From the NCBI GenBank assembly GCA_009777165.1, contig WRML01000071.1, positions 1 to 8,446 of the forward strand: a DNA stretch of 8,446 nt. Reading direction: 5' to 3'. Positions 1 through 6,630 of the stretch are shown in pieces. The position numbers and the translations under genes are program-made. Source of the DNA: Kiritimatiellota bacterium. GTDB lineage: Bacteria > Verrucomicrobiota > Kiritimatiellia > RFP12 > UBA1067. Position 1 is the first letter of the stretch, and each line of letters starts with the position of its first letter. Under the pieces are notes generated by a model. The model saw nothing but the letters and a program-made list of their open reading frames with translations, was not told the DNA's origin and did no database searches.

Positions 1-644
1 GCGTGTTGAAAAAGGGGGCCGGCGGCGCGGCGGGCCTCGACGAACGCCGCGAGGCGTTGCGCTTCGGCGGATTCGGCGAGGCGCACGTTCGCATCCGGGC
101 CGTTGAGCGTGTCGTCGTAGGTGGCGAGGTAGCGGGGCGTGATGTGGAAACCGGGGAGGGGGTCGAAGAGGGTCGTGGGGTCGAGGTCCGAGACCATCCA
201 ATGGAAGTACCCCAGCACGAGACCGCACTCCTGGGCGTGCTTCGCGTCCTGCACTTTGTCGAAGGCCGTGGCGGAGGCGATCTTGGTGATGACGCGCCAC
301 GTGTTGCCGGCACCGTCAATGATGAAGTCGTTGCCGGCGCGGGTCTGGATGATCTTGGGCATCTGCCAGATGCGGTCGCCCACGCTGGCCTGGTATTCCA
401 GCTTGGGGTGGACGTGAGCGGTCAGCCGCCGCAGGTTCCGCATGATGTGTTCCGGTTGGTGGAAGACGTTGCTGTTGATGCGCTGCAGCACCAGCTGCTC
501 CTCCGCGAAGACCGTGCGGCAGATGGCGAGGTAGGTGTCGTTGACGTTACCGCCCCCCAGGGGCTGCACAACGACCGGATGCCCGGCCACATCGAACAGT
601 TTCAGGATACGGGTCAGCTCGTGGATCTCGGTGGGATCACGCAT
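1..644 (-). CDS. NahK-like phosphotransferase (APH-fold sugar kinase), C-terminus cut by window edge
   Basis: A 214-codon open frame without stop runs from ATG at 644 off the left edge. The start is supported by GAGGAG at 652-657, seven nt upstream. It overlaps the stop of the dehydratase gene by 8 nt (ATGCGTGA), so the two are co-transcribed and probably translationally coupled. The N-terminal half resembles the aminoglycoside-phosphotransferase-fold enzymes related to N-acetylhexosamine 1-kinase. It has a nucleotide-loop-like LGGGNVNDTY (residues 29-38), the LVLQRINSNVF strand (51-61, with the presumed ATP-site region), a PEHIMRNLRRLTAH helix (64-77), and a KIASATAFDKV segment (121-131) typical of this family. 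The catalytic HxD loop and Mg-binding residues would lie beyond the window. By family it would phosphorylate a small sugar or similar substrate; beside a nucleotide-sugar dehydratase, an anomeric sugar kinase feeding sugar-nucleotide synthesis is a reasonable inference. The substrate cannot be read from sequence. Confidence 0.75.
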   Translation of the reverse strand, partial: MRDPTEIHELTRILKLFDVAGHPVVVQPLGGGNVNDTYLAICRTVFAEEQLVLQRINSNVFHQPEHIMRNLRRLTAHVHPKLEYQASVGDRIWQMPKIIQTRAGNDFIIDGAGNTWRVITKIASATAFDKVQDAKHAQECGLVLGYFHWMVSDLDPTTLFDPLPGFHITPRYLATYDDTLNGPDANVRLAESAEAQRLAAFVEARRAAGPLFQH

Positions 645-2532
645 TCGGGTTCTCCTCGGTCGTGCTGTTGATGATCATGCCCCGGATACGGTCGCGGGCG
701 GCTTCAGGGCTCACGTCCCCCTCGCAGAGATCCTTGCAGGTCGCAAGGATCTGGTCGGTCGGCGGCGCGTCCGACACCGTGATTTTGCTGATAAAGATCC
801 GCGCGTGGCCCGTGCGGTAGGCGGACCGCTCGCTGACGTCCAGTTCCTCGAACAGTTTCTCGCCCGGCCGGATGCCCGAGAACTGGATGGGGATGTCCTC
901 GTAGGGGCGCAGGCCGGAGAGGACAATCATCTCTTTGGCCAAATCGAGGATGCGGACGGGCTCGCCCATGTCCAGCACGAAGATCTCGCCGCCCTGCGCC
1001 AGCGCCGCCGCCTGCAGCACCAGCGAGACCGCCTCGGAAATGGTCATGAAATAGCGCCGCATCTCCGGGTGGGTCACGGTGATCGGCTCGCCGTTCTTGA
1101 TCTGCTCACGGAACAGCGGGACGACCGATCCGGACGAGTCCAGCACATTCCCGAAACGCACGGCGGAGAAACGTGTGCGCTCCTTGCAATTCAGATCCTG
1201 CACCATGATTTCAGCCAAGCGTTTGGTCGTCCCCATCACCGACACGGGGTTGACGGCCTTGTCGGTCGAGATCAGCACGAAGCGTTCCGCTCCGTACTCG
1301 ACCGCCAGCTCACCGAGGATACGCGTCCCCAACACATTGTTCTTGAGCGTCTCGACGGGGTTGCGCTCCGACATCGGCACATGCTTGTACGCCGCCGCGT
1401 GGATGACGATGTGGGGCTTGACGTGGCTGAAGATTTCCGTCATGCGCTTACGGTCGGTCACGTCGCCGAGCAACGATTTCATCACCGTGTTCATGCCGTG
1501 CGTGCGGAGCTCGCGGTCAATCTCGTAGAGCGCGTTCTCCGAGCGCTCCACCAACACCAGCCGTTCAGGGCCTGTGCGAAGGACCTGGCGTACCAGCTCG
1601 CTGCCGATGGAGCCCCCCGCCCCCGTGATGAGGATGCGCTTCTGCCCGAAGAGCCCCAGGACGGCTTGCGAGTCGGACTGCGTTTCCTCGCGCCCCAGCA
1701 GGTCGGTGACCTCGACGTTGCGGATCTTCGAGGCGGTCATGCTGCCCTCGATCAGCTCGAAGTAACCGGGGATGATCCGCACGCGCGCCTTCGTCGTCTC
1801 GCACAGCATGACGACGCGCCGGATGACCTCGCGCGAGGCGCACGCGATGGCGATGATAACCTCGTCAACATTGTGGCGGCGCACGAGCTGCGGCAGGTCG
1901 TTGATGACACCCATCACGGGGTACCCTTGTATCTTGACATCGCGCTTGGTCGGGTCGTCGTCCACGAACCCGATGACCTTCATGTCCCCCTCGTTTTTCC
2001 GCCTGAACTCCCGCGCCGCCATGTTGCCGGCCGAGCCCGCGCCGACGAACAGGAGATGGCGCACCTTGCTGTGATGGGAGGCGGACCCGAACAACTTGTC
2101 CTCCACGATCATCCGCCAGACCAGCCGCGCGCTCAACAGCCCCCCCACCACCAAGAACGCGTTAAAAAAGATGACGCCAAGGGGAAGGCGCACGCTGCTC
2201 CAGTCCTGCATCGGGAACAGCAGGCGCAGCACAAACAGGGCGGTGGTCGAGACCCCCACGGCAAGGACAAAGCGCGGGGCGTCGCCAGCGCTCACATACC
2301 GCCACACCAGCCTGTAGCAACCGAACACGAACAGCGCGGCAATCTGCACGAACCAGACCACGATGAACGACTGAGCGACCACCAACCATCCCCACAGGGG
2401 CGCCTGAAAATCATATCTGATGAGAGATGCCGAATAATAGGCAATCGCCATGATGACCGAGTCAATCAAGACAAAACCAACCGTCCGGTAATTGTTTTGA
2501 AAAAACCTTTTCAGCGAAAAATTCATAATCAT
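637..2532 (-). CDS. membrane-anchored nucleoside-diphosphate-sugar 4,6-dehydratase/epimerase (WbpM/PglF/CapD family)
   Basis: This 631-residue protein matches the family length (about 600-670). Four hydrophobic segments (roughly residues 17-37, 49-70, 87-105, 117-138) should anchor it in the inner membrane. They are followed by a CoA-binding/Rossmann-like domain (about 158-280, LLFVGAGSAGN) and a C-terminal extended-SDR domain (from about 298). The NAD(P)-binding motif is ITGAGGSIGSE (302-312). HAAAYKHVPMSERNP (378-392) and STDKAVNPVSVMGTTKR (422-438) are family signatures. Met433 replaces the usual SDR Tyr, with Lys437, as in the Ser/Met/Lys arrangement of large membrane-bound members. By family it converts UDP-GlcNAc to a 4-keto-6-deoxy sugar for O-antigen, capsule or glycan assembly. 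The start is uncertain: ATG at 2532 and ATG at 2526 are in frame and neither has a Shine-Dalgarno sequence. A weak promoter-like TCGAAA-N17-TTAAAT ends 2 nt before the first ATG, so a leaderless or near-leaderless mRNA is possible. The downstream kinase-like gene overlaps its stop. Confidence 0.93.
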   Translation of the reverse strand: MIMNFSLKRFFQNNYRTVGFVLIDSVIMAIAYYSASLIRYDFQAPLWGWLVVAQSFIVVWFVQIAALFVFGCYRLVWRYVSAGDAPRFVLAVGVSTTALFVLRLLFPMQDWSSVRLPLGVIFFNAFLVVGGLLSARLVWRMIVEDKLFGSASHHSKVRHLLFVGAGSAGNMAAREFRRKNEGDMKVIGFVDDDPTKRDVKIQGYPVMGVINDLPQLVRRHNVDEVIIAIACASREVIRRVVMLCETTKARVRIIPGYFELIEGSMTASKIRNVEVTDLLGREETQSDSQAVLGLFGQKRILITGAGGSIGSELVRQVLRTGPERLVLVERSENALYEIDRELRTHGMNTVMKSLLGDVTDRKRMTEIFSHVKPHIVIHAAAYKHVPMSERNPVETLKNNVLGTRILGELAVEYGAERFVLISTDKAVNPVSVMGTTKRLAEIMVQDLNCKERTRFSAVRFGNVLDSSGSVVPLFREQIKNGEPITVTHPEMRRYFMTISEAVSLVLQAAALAQGGEIFVLDMGEPVRILDLAKEMIVLSGLRPYEDIPIQFSGIRPGEKLFEELDVSERSAYRTGHARIFISKITVSDAPPTDQILATCKDLCEGDVSPEAARDRIRGMIINSTTEENPNA

Positions 2533-2612
2533 TTATTTAAGCATAAACGGCAGGTCATTTCGAGTTCATTTTTCAAATGATTGTTTTTTTTTGAAAATCA
2601 GCATTTGCAGGC

Positions 2613-2640
2613 TTGACAGCCACCCATCCGTCATGATAAA
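2613..2640 (+). promoter_or_regulatory. sigma70-type promoter for tRNA-Val and probably nifU
   Basis: A perfect -35 TTGACA (2613-2618) is followed after 16 bp by GATAAA (2635-2640, 4 of 6 matches to TATAAT). Transcription would start near 2647, about 20 nt before the mature tRNA 5' end. An AT-rich tract (2570-2600, including a run of ten T) lies just upstream and could act as an UP-like element. Assignment rests on motif and position only. Confidence 0.6.
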
Positions 2641-2666
2641 GTCACACCATTTTTACGTACCAGTGC

Positions 2667-2743
2667 GGGCGCTTAGCTCAGTTGGTTAGAGCGCTACCTT
2701 CACACGGTAGAAGTCACAGGTTCGAGTCCTGTAGCGCCCACCA
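2667..2743 (+). tRNA. tRNA-Val, anticodon CAC
   Basis: A complete cloverleaf can be drawn. The acceptor stem pairs GGGCGCT (2667-2673) with AGCGCCC (2733-2739), followed by discriminator A and encoded CCA (2741-2743). The D stem is GCTC/GAGC. The anticodon stem is CTACC/GGTAG with loop TTCACAC, giving anticodon CAC at 2701-2703 (reads GUG, valine). The T stem is ACAGG/CCTGT with loop TTCGAGT. All stems pair fully. The gene lies 29 nt upstream of nifU with no terminator between them. Confidence 0.97.
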
Positions 2744-2772
2744 TTTTCAATCAATAAACGGAGTATTGTTGG

Positions 2773-3621
2773 ATGTGGGATTATAGCGAGAAGGTGATGG
2801 AGCATTTCAGGAACCCCCGAAACGTCGGGAAAATCGAAAACCCGGACGGTTCCGGTACGGTCGGGTCGCTCGCGTGCGGCGACGCACTGACGCTCATGTT
2901 CAAGCTGGGGCCCGACGGGCGCATCGCAGATGTGAAGTTCCAGACGTTCGGGTGTGCGAGCGCAATCGCGTCGTCGTCTGCGCTGACCGAGATGTTGATG
3001 GGTAAGACCCTCGAGGAGGCGCAGGGCATCACGAACAAGGACATCGCCGCATTCCTCGGGGGGCTCCCCGACCAGAAGATGCACTGCTCGGTCATGGGGC
3101 GCGAGGCGCTGGATGCGGCAATTCACAATTACCGCACGGGCGAGACGGTCGTGAAGAATCTGGAGGATCATATCGTCTGCACGTGCTTCGGCGTTTCAGA
3201 AAACGAGATCCGCCGCGTCGTCACCGAGAACAGCCTGAGCGCCGTGGAGGAGGTCACGAACTACTGCAAGGCGGGAGGGGGGTGCGGCATGTGCCGCGAG
3301 GCGATACAGAACCTGATCAACTCCATCCGTCAGGCGCGCACGGAAACGCCTGCCGCCGTCGCCCCGGCCCCCGTGAAGAAACGCTCGAACATCCAGAAGA
3401 TGAAGCTGATCGAGGAAATCATCAACCGCGAGATACGCCCCCACCTCCAGCGCGACGGCGGCGACATCGAACTGATCGACATCGAGGGTGACCGCGTGAC
3501 CATCGCGTTCCGGGGGATGTGCGCCGGATGCGCCTCCGCCGCGTTCACGCGGCAGGACTTCATCCAGGCGCGTCTGCGCGAGTTCGTCTCGCCGGACATT
3601 GAGGTCGTGGAAGCGGGCTAA
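2773..3621 (+). CDS. nifU: Fe-S cluster assembly scaffold NifU, full-length three-domain form
   Basis: This 282-residue protein has the domain order of full-length NifU. An IscU-like scaffold domain (about 1-125) has the three cluster Cys at 35, 61 and 105. A BFD-like permanent [2Fe-2S] domain follows with Cys136, Cys138, Cys171 and Cys174 (VCTCFG and GGGCGMC). A C-terminal Nfu domain (about 210-282) carries RDGGDIEL and the GMCAGCAS CxxC pair (Cys250, Cys253). An Ala/Pro-rich linker (about 190-205) joins the last two domains. All expected ligand cysteines are present. It assembles transient Fe-S clusters from sulfur supplied by a cysteine desulfurase and passes them to apo-proteins. ATG at 2773 is preceded by GGAG (2760-2763, nine nt spacing). 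It probably shares the tRNA-Val transcript. No nifS/iscS or nitrogenase gene is nearby, so a general Fe-S assembly role is more likely than nitrogen fixation. Confidence 0.95.
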   Translation: MWDYSEKVMEHFRNPRNVGKIENPDGSGTVGSLACGDALTLMFKLGPDGRIADVKFQTFGCASAIASSSALTEMLMGKTLEEAQGITNKDIAAFLGGLPDQKMHCSVMGREALDAAIHNYRTGETVVKNLEDHIVCTCFGVSENEIRRVVTENSLSAVEEVTNYCKAGGGCGMCREAIQNLINSIRQARTETPAAVAPAPVKKRSNIQKMKLIEEIINREIRPHLQRDGGDIELIDIEGDRVTIAFRGMCAGCASAAFTRQDFIQARLREFVSPDIEVVEAG

Positions 3622-3649
3622 CGTTTTTACCCGGTTTCAGGCTTGAAAA

Positions 3650-4474
3650 TTAACCGCTAATCGTAAACAGCCGTTGCGCGTTTCCGCCGAGGATGGCGGC
3701 TTCGTGGTCGGGGGGGAGGCCGGCGGAACGGACGAAGCGGAGGCCGTCCTCGAACGCCATCCACGGCGCATCGGTCGCGAAGAGAAGCTTGTCGGGATCG
3801 TGTTCGCGCAAGAGGCGTAAGGCATGGGGATCTTCTCTGCCGTGGCGGAGGACAGAGGTGTCCAGATAGACATCCTCCCCCAGCAGGTGCTTCGCGCTCG
3901 CCTCCCAGTCCAGCCACCCCCCAAGGTGCGCGGCGATGAAACGGAGCCCGGGGACCTGGCGGATCACGTTCGCGACACGCTCAGGCCCGCAGAGGGGGTC
4001 ATGCGGGAAACCGATATCGAACCCGCAGTGGCACTGGACAATCAGGTTCAAGTCGCAGCACCGCTTGAAAAACGCGATGGCTTCGGGCGCGTCGAGGACG
4101 AACGCCTGATAGTAGGGGTGCAGTTTCACGCCGCGGATGTCTGCGTCCGCAATCGCCCGGAGGCGGTTGGCCCACTTCGGGTCGGCAGGGTGCACGGAGG
4201 CCAGCGGGATTAGATGCCGGGCGACACCCTCGCCGCGCGCGCCGTCGCGGATGGCACAGGCTTCCGCGAGAATATCCTTTGTCTGTTCCGGCTTCGTGGC
4301 GATCGGGCAGAGCACTGCGCGGTCCACGCCAGCGTGACGCATGGCATGCAGCAACCCTGCGAGGGTTCCGTCCGAGGCGGGGGAGATGCTGTTGCCCGTC
4401 TTCTCGATCAGCCGCTGCATCGCGCGTTTCGCAATGCGGTCCGGGAACGTATGCGTGTGGACATCAATGATCAT
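3650..4474 (-). CDS. amidohydrolase-2 family metal-dependent hydrolase (TIM barrel)
   Basis: This 274-residue protein starts with the beta-strand-1 metal motif IIDVHTHTF (His6, His8). It continues with GVKLHPYYQ (His119), IVQCHCGFD (His149), FIAAHLGG (His183) and LLFATDAPW (Asp235), in the order of metal and catalytic residues of amidohydrolase-2 TIM-barrel enzymes. The family includes decarboxylases and lactone or amide hydrolases; the substrate is not predictable. The open frame extends to 4600, but the upstream 42 codons encode a Cys/Arg-rich stretch unlike the family. ATG at 4474 has AAAGGAAC with six nt between AGGA and the start, so it is preferred. It follows the EamA transporter on the same strand and its start overlaps that gene's 3' end by 11 nt, implying one operon. 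It converges with nifU across a 28-bp gap in which I see no convincing terminator. Confidence 0.88.
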   Translation of the reverse strand: MIIDVHTHTFPDRIAKRAMQRLIEKTGNSISPASDGTLAGLLHAMRHAGVDRAVLCPIATKPEQTKDILAEACAIRDGARGEGVARHLIPLASVHPADPKWANRLRAIADADIRGVKLHPYYQAFVLDAPEAIAFFKRCCDLNLIVQCHCGFDIGFPHDPLCGPERVANVIRQVPGLRFIAAHLGGWLDWEASAKHLLGEDVYLDTSVLRHGREDPHALRLLREHDPDKLLFATDAPWMAFEDGLRFVRSAGLPPDHEAAILGGNAQRLFTISG

Positions 4475-5381
4475 GAGTGTTCCTTTTGAACATGCGGCGG
4501 CCGCAATTGAACGCAGAGCACCAGAAACATGATCTGCATGTGCGTTCCTTTTGAAGGTGCGGTAACCACAAGGCCACCGCCATGAGCAAGAGGCCGGCAA
4601 GCAGTCCGCCGAGGTTAATCCGCTCGCGGAAAATCAGGAGCGAGGCCAACACTCCGAGCGGAATTTTCAGATTGTTCATCACCGCCAGTGTCCCGGCGGA
4701 GACCTTCCGCGCCCCGCTGTTCCAGAGGAAGAAACTCAGCCCGGAGGCGACGACCGCCAGGTGGGCGAGCGCGAGCCACTGCGGGCCGGTCATCGCCGTG
4801 ACGAAGCCGACGTCACGCAACCCCAACGGCAAGGTCGCGGCAAACCCGCCGAGGTAAAGCCAGAAGAAACTCTGGCGGTCCGTCAGCGGCCGTTCGGCAC
4901 GCGCGAACAGCTCGCGGTAGAGCAGCTGCCCCAGCGCGAAACAAAGGTTCGAGAGCTCGACCAGCAGGAAGCCGACGAGCGAGACTTCCGGTGCTCCCCC
5001 CTGCCAAAGGACAACCCCCGCGCCCGTGACCGCTACGGCCGCAGCACCCAAGTTGAGCGCGTTGAAACGGCGTTGGAAACAGTCGCTGATGACCGCAACG
5101 TACACAGGCGTCATCACCGTGAACAGCGCCACCTCGTGCGATTTCAGGTAGCGGAAACTGCCCGTGTAGGCGAGCGACATGATCCCGAACTGAAGCGCCC
5201 CGATGCCGACGAGCGCCGCATGGATCCGCACGGATGCCGGCCGCACAAACGGCAGAAACACCGCCGCCGCGACCGCCAGGCGAATCATCGCCAACCCCGC
5301 CGGCGGCAGATCCGCCAGCACATTGCCGATCATGCCGAACGAGAGACTCCAAATCAGCGACGCAAGAATCAACTGCCACAT
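4464..5381 (-). CDS. EamA/DMT-superfamily transporter, ten membrane segments
   Basis: This 305-residue, strongly hydrophobic protein has two EamA repeats of about five helices each. The first begins LASLIWSLSFGMIGNVLA near the N-terminus with a helix-4-like SLAYTGSFRYLKSHEVALF stretch. The second has FALGQLLYRELF and the helix region around AVMNNLKIPLGVLASLL. Members of the drug/metabolite transporter superfamily usually export amino acids, other metabolites or drugs; the substrate is unknown. The frame opens at TTG 5411, but that lies within a hairpin. ATG at 5381 has AGAGGAAG ending nine nt upstream, so it was chosen. The polar tail after LWLPHLQKER (about the last 25 residues, rich in Cys and Arg) does not look like an EamA C-terminus and coincides with the duplicated block, suggesting a shifted reading-frame end. 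It probably forms an operon with the amidohydrolase. Confidence 0.88.
   Translation of the reverse strand: MWQLILASLIWSLSFGMIGNVLADLPPAGLAMIRLAVAAAVFLPFVRPASVRIHAALVGIGALQFGIMSLAYTGSFRYLKSHEVALFTVMTPVYVAVISDCFQRRFNALNLGAAAVAVTGAGVVLWQGGAPEVSLVGFLLVELSNLCFALGQLLYRELFARAERPLTDRQSFFWLYLGGFAATLPLGLRDVGFVTAMTGPQWLALAHLAVVASGLSFFLWNSGARKVSAGTLAVMNNLKIPLGVLASLLIFRERINLGGLLAGLLLMAVALWLPHLQKERTCRSCFWCSAFNCGRRMFKRNTHDH
4471..4539 (-). CDS. possible 22-residue coupling ORF or gene remnant at the transporter-hydrolase junction
   Basis: An ATG at 4539 preceded by AAAGGAAC (six nt from AGGA to start) opens 22 codons beginning MQIMFLVLCVQLRP and ending HVQKEHS. Its TGA overlaps the ATG of the amidohydrolase as ATGA. 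It lies wholly inside the 3' end of the EamA gene but in a third frame. It may be a translated coupling peptide, or the trace of a local duplication or deletion that moved the end of the transporter into another frame. No homology is recognised. Coding status is doubtful. Confidence 0.25.
   Translation of the reverse strand: MQIMFLVLCVQLRPPHVQKEHS
4472..4562 (-). repeat. duplicated RBS-start block, two 26-bp copies 65 bp apart
   Basis: Read on the minus strand, copies at 4537-4562 and 4472-4497 match at 22 of 26 positions: CCGCA, two differing bases, TTCAAAAGGAAC, three bases of which two differ, then CATG. Each copy places a Shine-Dalgarno-like AAAGGAAC six nt before an ATG. The 65-bp offset is not a multiple of three, so the shared block is read as PHLQKER in the transporter frame at the first copy and PHVQKEH in the small-ORF frame at the second. 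Confidence 0.7.
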
Positions 5382-5407
5382 GGACTGAGACTTCCTCTTA
5401 GAAATGT

Positions 5408-5443
5408 GCAAGGCAGGGAGACCGGAACATCGCCCTGCCTTGC
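5408..5443 (-). terminator. intercistronic stem-loop downstream of gap
   Basis: GCAAGGCAGGG (5408-5418) and CCCTGCCTTGC (5433-5443) form a perfect 11-bp stem with a 14-nt loop, 22 bp after the gap stop codon. On the minus strand it is followed by ACATTTC, not a T-tract. It may act as a partial terminator or as a 3' stabiliser that separates high gap expression from the transporter gene. It also covers the alternative TTG start of the transporter. Confidence 0.5.
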
Positions 5444-5465
5444 CCTCGTCTGCGTGTCGCGGGCG

Positions 5466-6470
5466 TTACTTCGCCGCCACCACGCGGACCATCTCCAGCA
5501 CCTTGTTGGAATAGCCCCACTCGTTGTCGTACCAGCTGACGACCTTCACGAACGTGGAGTCGAGCATGATGCCGGCCTCGGCATCGAACACGGAGGTCAG
5601 GGCCTCGCCGACGAAATCGGACGAGACGACCTTGTCCTCGGTGTAGCCCAGGATCCCCTTGAGGTAGGTCTCGGAGGCGTTCTTCATCGCGGCCTTGATC
5701 TCGTCGTAGGTGGTCTCCTTCGCGAGGACGACCGTGAGGTCAACGACCGAGACGTCGGAGGTCGGGACGCGGAACGCCATGCCCGTGAGCTTCTTGTCGA
5801 GCGCGGGGATGACCTTGCCGACGGCCTTGGCCGCGCCCGTGCTGGAGGGGATGATGTTCTCGAGGATGCCGCGGCCGCCGCGCCAGTCCTTCTTCGAGGG
5901 TCCGTCCACCGTCTTCTGCGTCGCGGTCGCGGCGTGGACGGTGGTCATCAGGCCCTTGACGATGCCGAACGTGTCGTTCAGCACCTTCGCGACGGGCGCG
6001 AGGCAGTTCGTCGTGCAGGACGCGTTCGAGATGATGGGCTGTCCGGCGTAGGACTGGCAGTTCACGCCGTTGACGAACATCGGCGTGTCGTCCTTCGACG
6101 GGGCCGACAGGATGACCTTCTTCGCGCCGGCCGTGAGGTGCGCCCCGGCCGAGACCTTGTCGAGGAACAGCCCAGTGGACTCGACCACGATGTCCGCGCC
6201 GATCTCGTCCCACTTCAGTGCCGCCGGATCCTTCTCCGCCGTCAGGCGGATTTTCTTGCCGTTGACGATCAGGTTCGTGCCGTCAACCGCGACCTCGCCC
6301 TGGAAACGCCCGTGGACCGAATCATACTTCAGCATGTACGCCAGATAATCCGGCTCGAGCAAATCATTGATGCCGACGACCTCGATGTCGTCCGCAAAGT
6401 TCTTGACCGCCGCGCGAAAGACCATACGGCCGATGCGCCCAAAACCATTAATACCAACCTTAATCGCCAT
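5466..6470 (-). CDS. gap: type I glyceraldehyde-3-phosphate dehydrogenase
   Basis: This 334-residue protein is the usual length for the cytosolic tetrameric enzyme that converts glyceraldehyde 3-phosphate, NAD and phosphate to 1,3-bisphosphoglycerate in glycolysis. The NAD-binding GINGFGRIGR is at residues 6-15, and IND (34-36) supplies the acidic residue expected for NAD preference. The active site is SNASCTTNCLAP (148-159) with catalytic Cys152, plus His179 in TTVHAAT. The C-terminus has WYDNEWGYSNKV. The open frame extends upstream to 6572, but that part contains the promoter and encodes unrelated residues. ATG at 6470 has GGAG at 6481-6484 with ten nt spacing and begins the canonical MAIKVGINGFG. 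The gene has its own strong promoter and a hairpin after its stop. No frameshift or missing key residue is seen. Confidence 0.98.
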   Translation of the reverse strand: MAIKVGINGFGRIGRMVFRAAVKNFADDIEVVGINDLLEPDYLAYMLKYDSVHGRFQGEVAVDGTNLIVNGKKIRLTAEKDPAALKWDEIGADIVVESTGLFLDKVSAGAHLTAGAKKVILSAPSKDDTPMFVNGVNCQSYAGQPIISNASCTTNCLAPVAKVLNDTFGIVKGLMTTVHAATATQKTVDGPSKKDWRGGRGILENIIPSSTGAAKAVGKVIPALDKKLTGMAFRVPTSDVSVVDLTVVLAKETTYDEIKAAMKNASETYLKGILGYTEDKVVSSDFVGEALTSVFDAEAGIMLDSTFVKVVSWYDNEWGYSNKVLEMVRVVAAK

Positions 6471-6543
6471 GATACTGTTTCTCCATTGCGTGCCGACCCA
6501 TCCGCGGAAATGTGCTGATGCGGTCAAAACGATATACCACCAT

Positions 6544-6601
6544 AATATAACTTTCCCGTGTCCCCGCGTCAACCGCTAAATGAAATTTTAAATTTTAAAT
6601 T
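6544..6601 (-). promoter_or_regulatory. gap promoter with AT-rich upstream element
   Basis: On the minus strand the -35 TTGACG (6567-6572) and -10 TATATT (6544-6549) are separated by exactly 17 bp. Transcription would start near 6537, giving a 5' UTR of about 67 nt. Immediately upstream of the -35, 6577-6601 is almost pure A/T with repeated AAATTTT tracts, resembling an UP element that binds the alpha subunit. This fits the high expression usual for GAPDH. Confidence 0.75.
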
Positions 6602-6630
6602 GCCGTTTTTTTTTGTGAAATGCGCTAATA

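Noticed and set aside
535..2580. Long plus-strand open frame (681 codons) antisense to the dehydratase gene
   Set aside because: It is rich in His, Arg and Asp with no recognisable domain, and it mirrors the codon bias of the minus-strand gene, whose protein is clearly a WbpM-type dehydratase.
2570..2597. TTTTCAA/TTGAAAA inverted repeat with a T-run as a terminator
   Set aside because: The 7-bp stem is A/T-rich with a 14-nt loop and lies upstream of both flanking transcripts, so there is no gene for it to terminate.
2667..2743. tRNA gene as an integration (att) site for a mobile element
   Set aside because: No integrase, no direct repeat of the tRNA 3' end elsewhere in the window, and both flanks are ordinary chromosomal genes.
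3622..3649. Bidirectional terminator between convergent nifU and amidohydrolase genes
   Set aside because: Only a weak TTTCA/TGAAA stem with a 4-nt loop is present, with no flanking G/C extension; too weak to call.
4475..4600. N-terminal 42-codon extension of the amidohydrolase
   Set aside because: The encoded residues do not resemble the family, and a good ribosome-binding site points to ATG 4474, which begins the canonical IIDVHTH motif.
4761..6518. Plus-strand 585-codon open frame across the transporter and gap genes
   Set aside because: Low-complexity Arg/Asp/His composition and full overlap with two well-identified minus-strand genes mark it as a GC-rich shadow frame.
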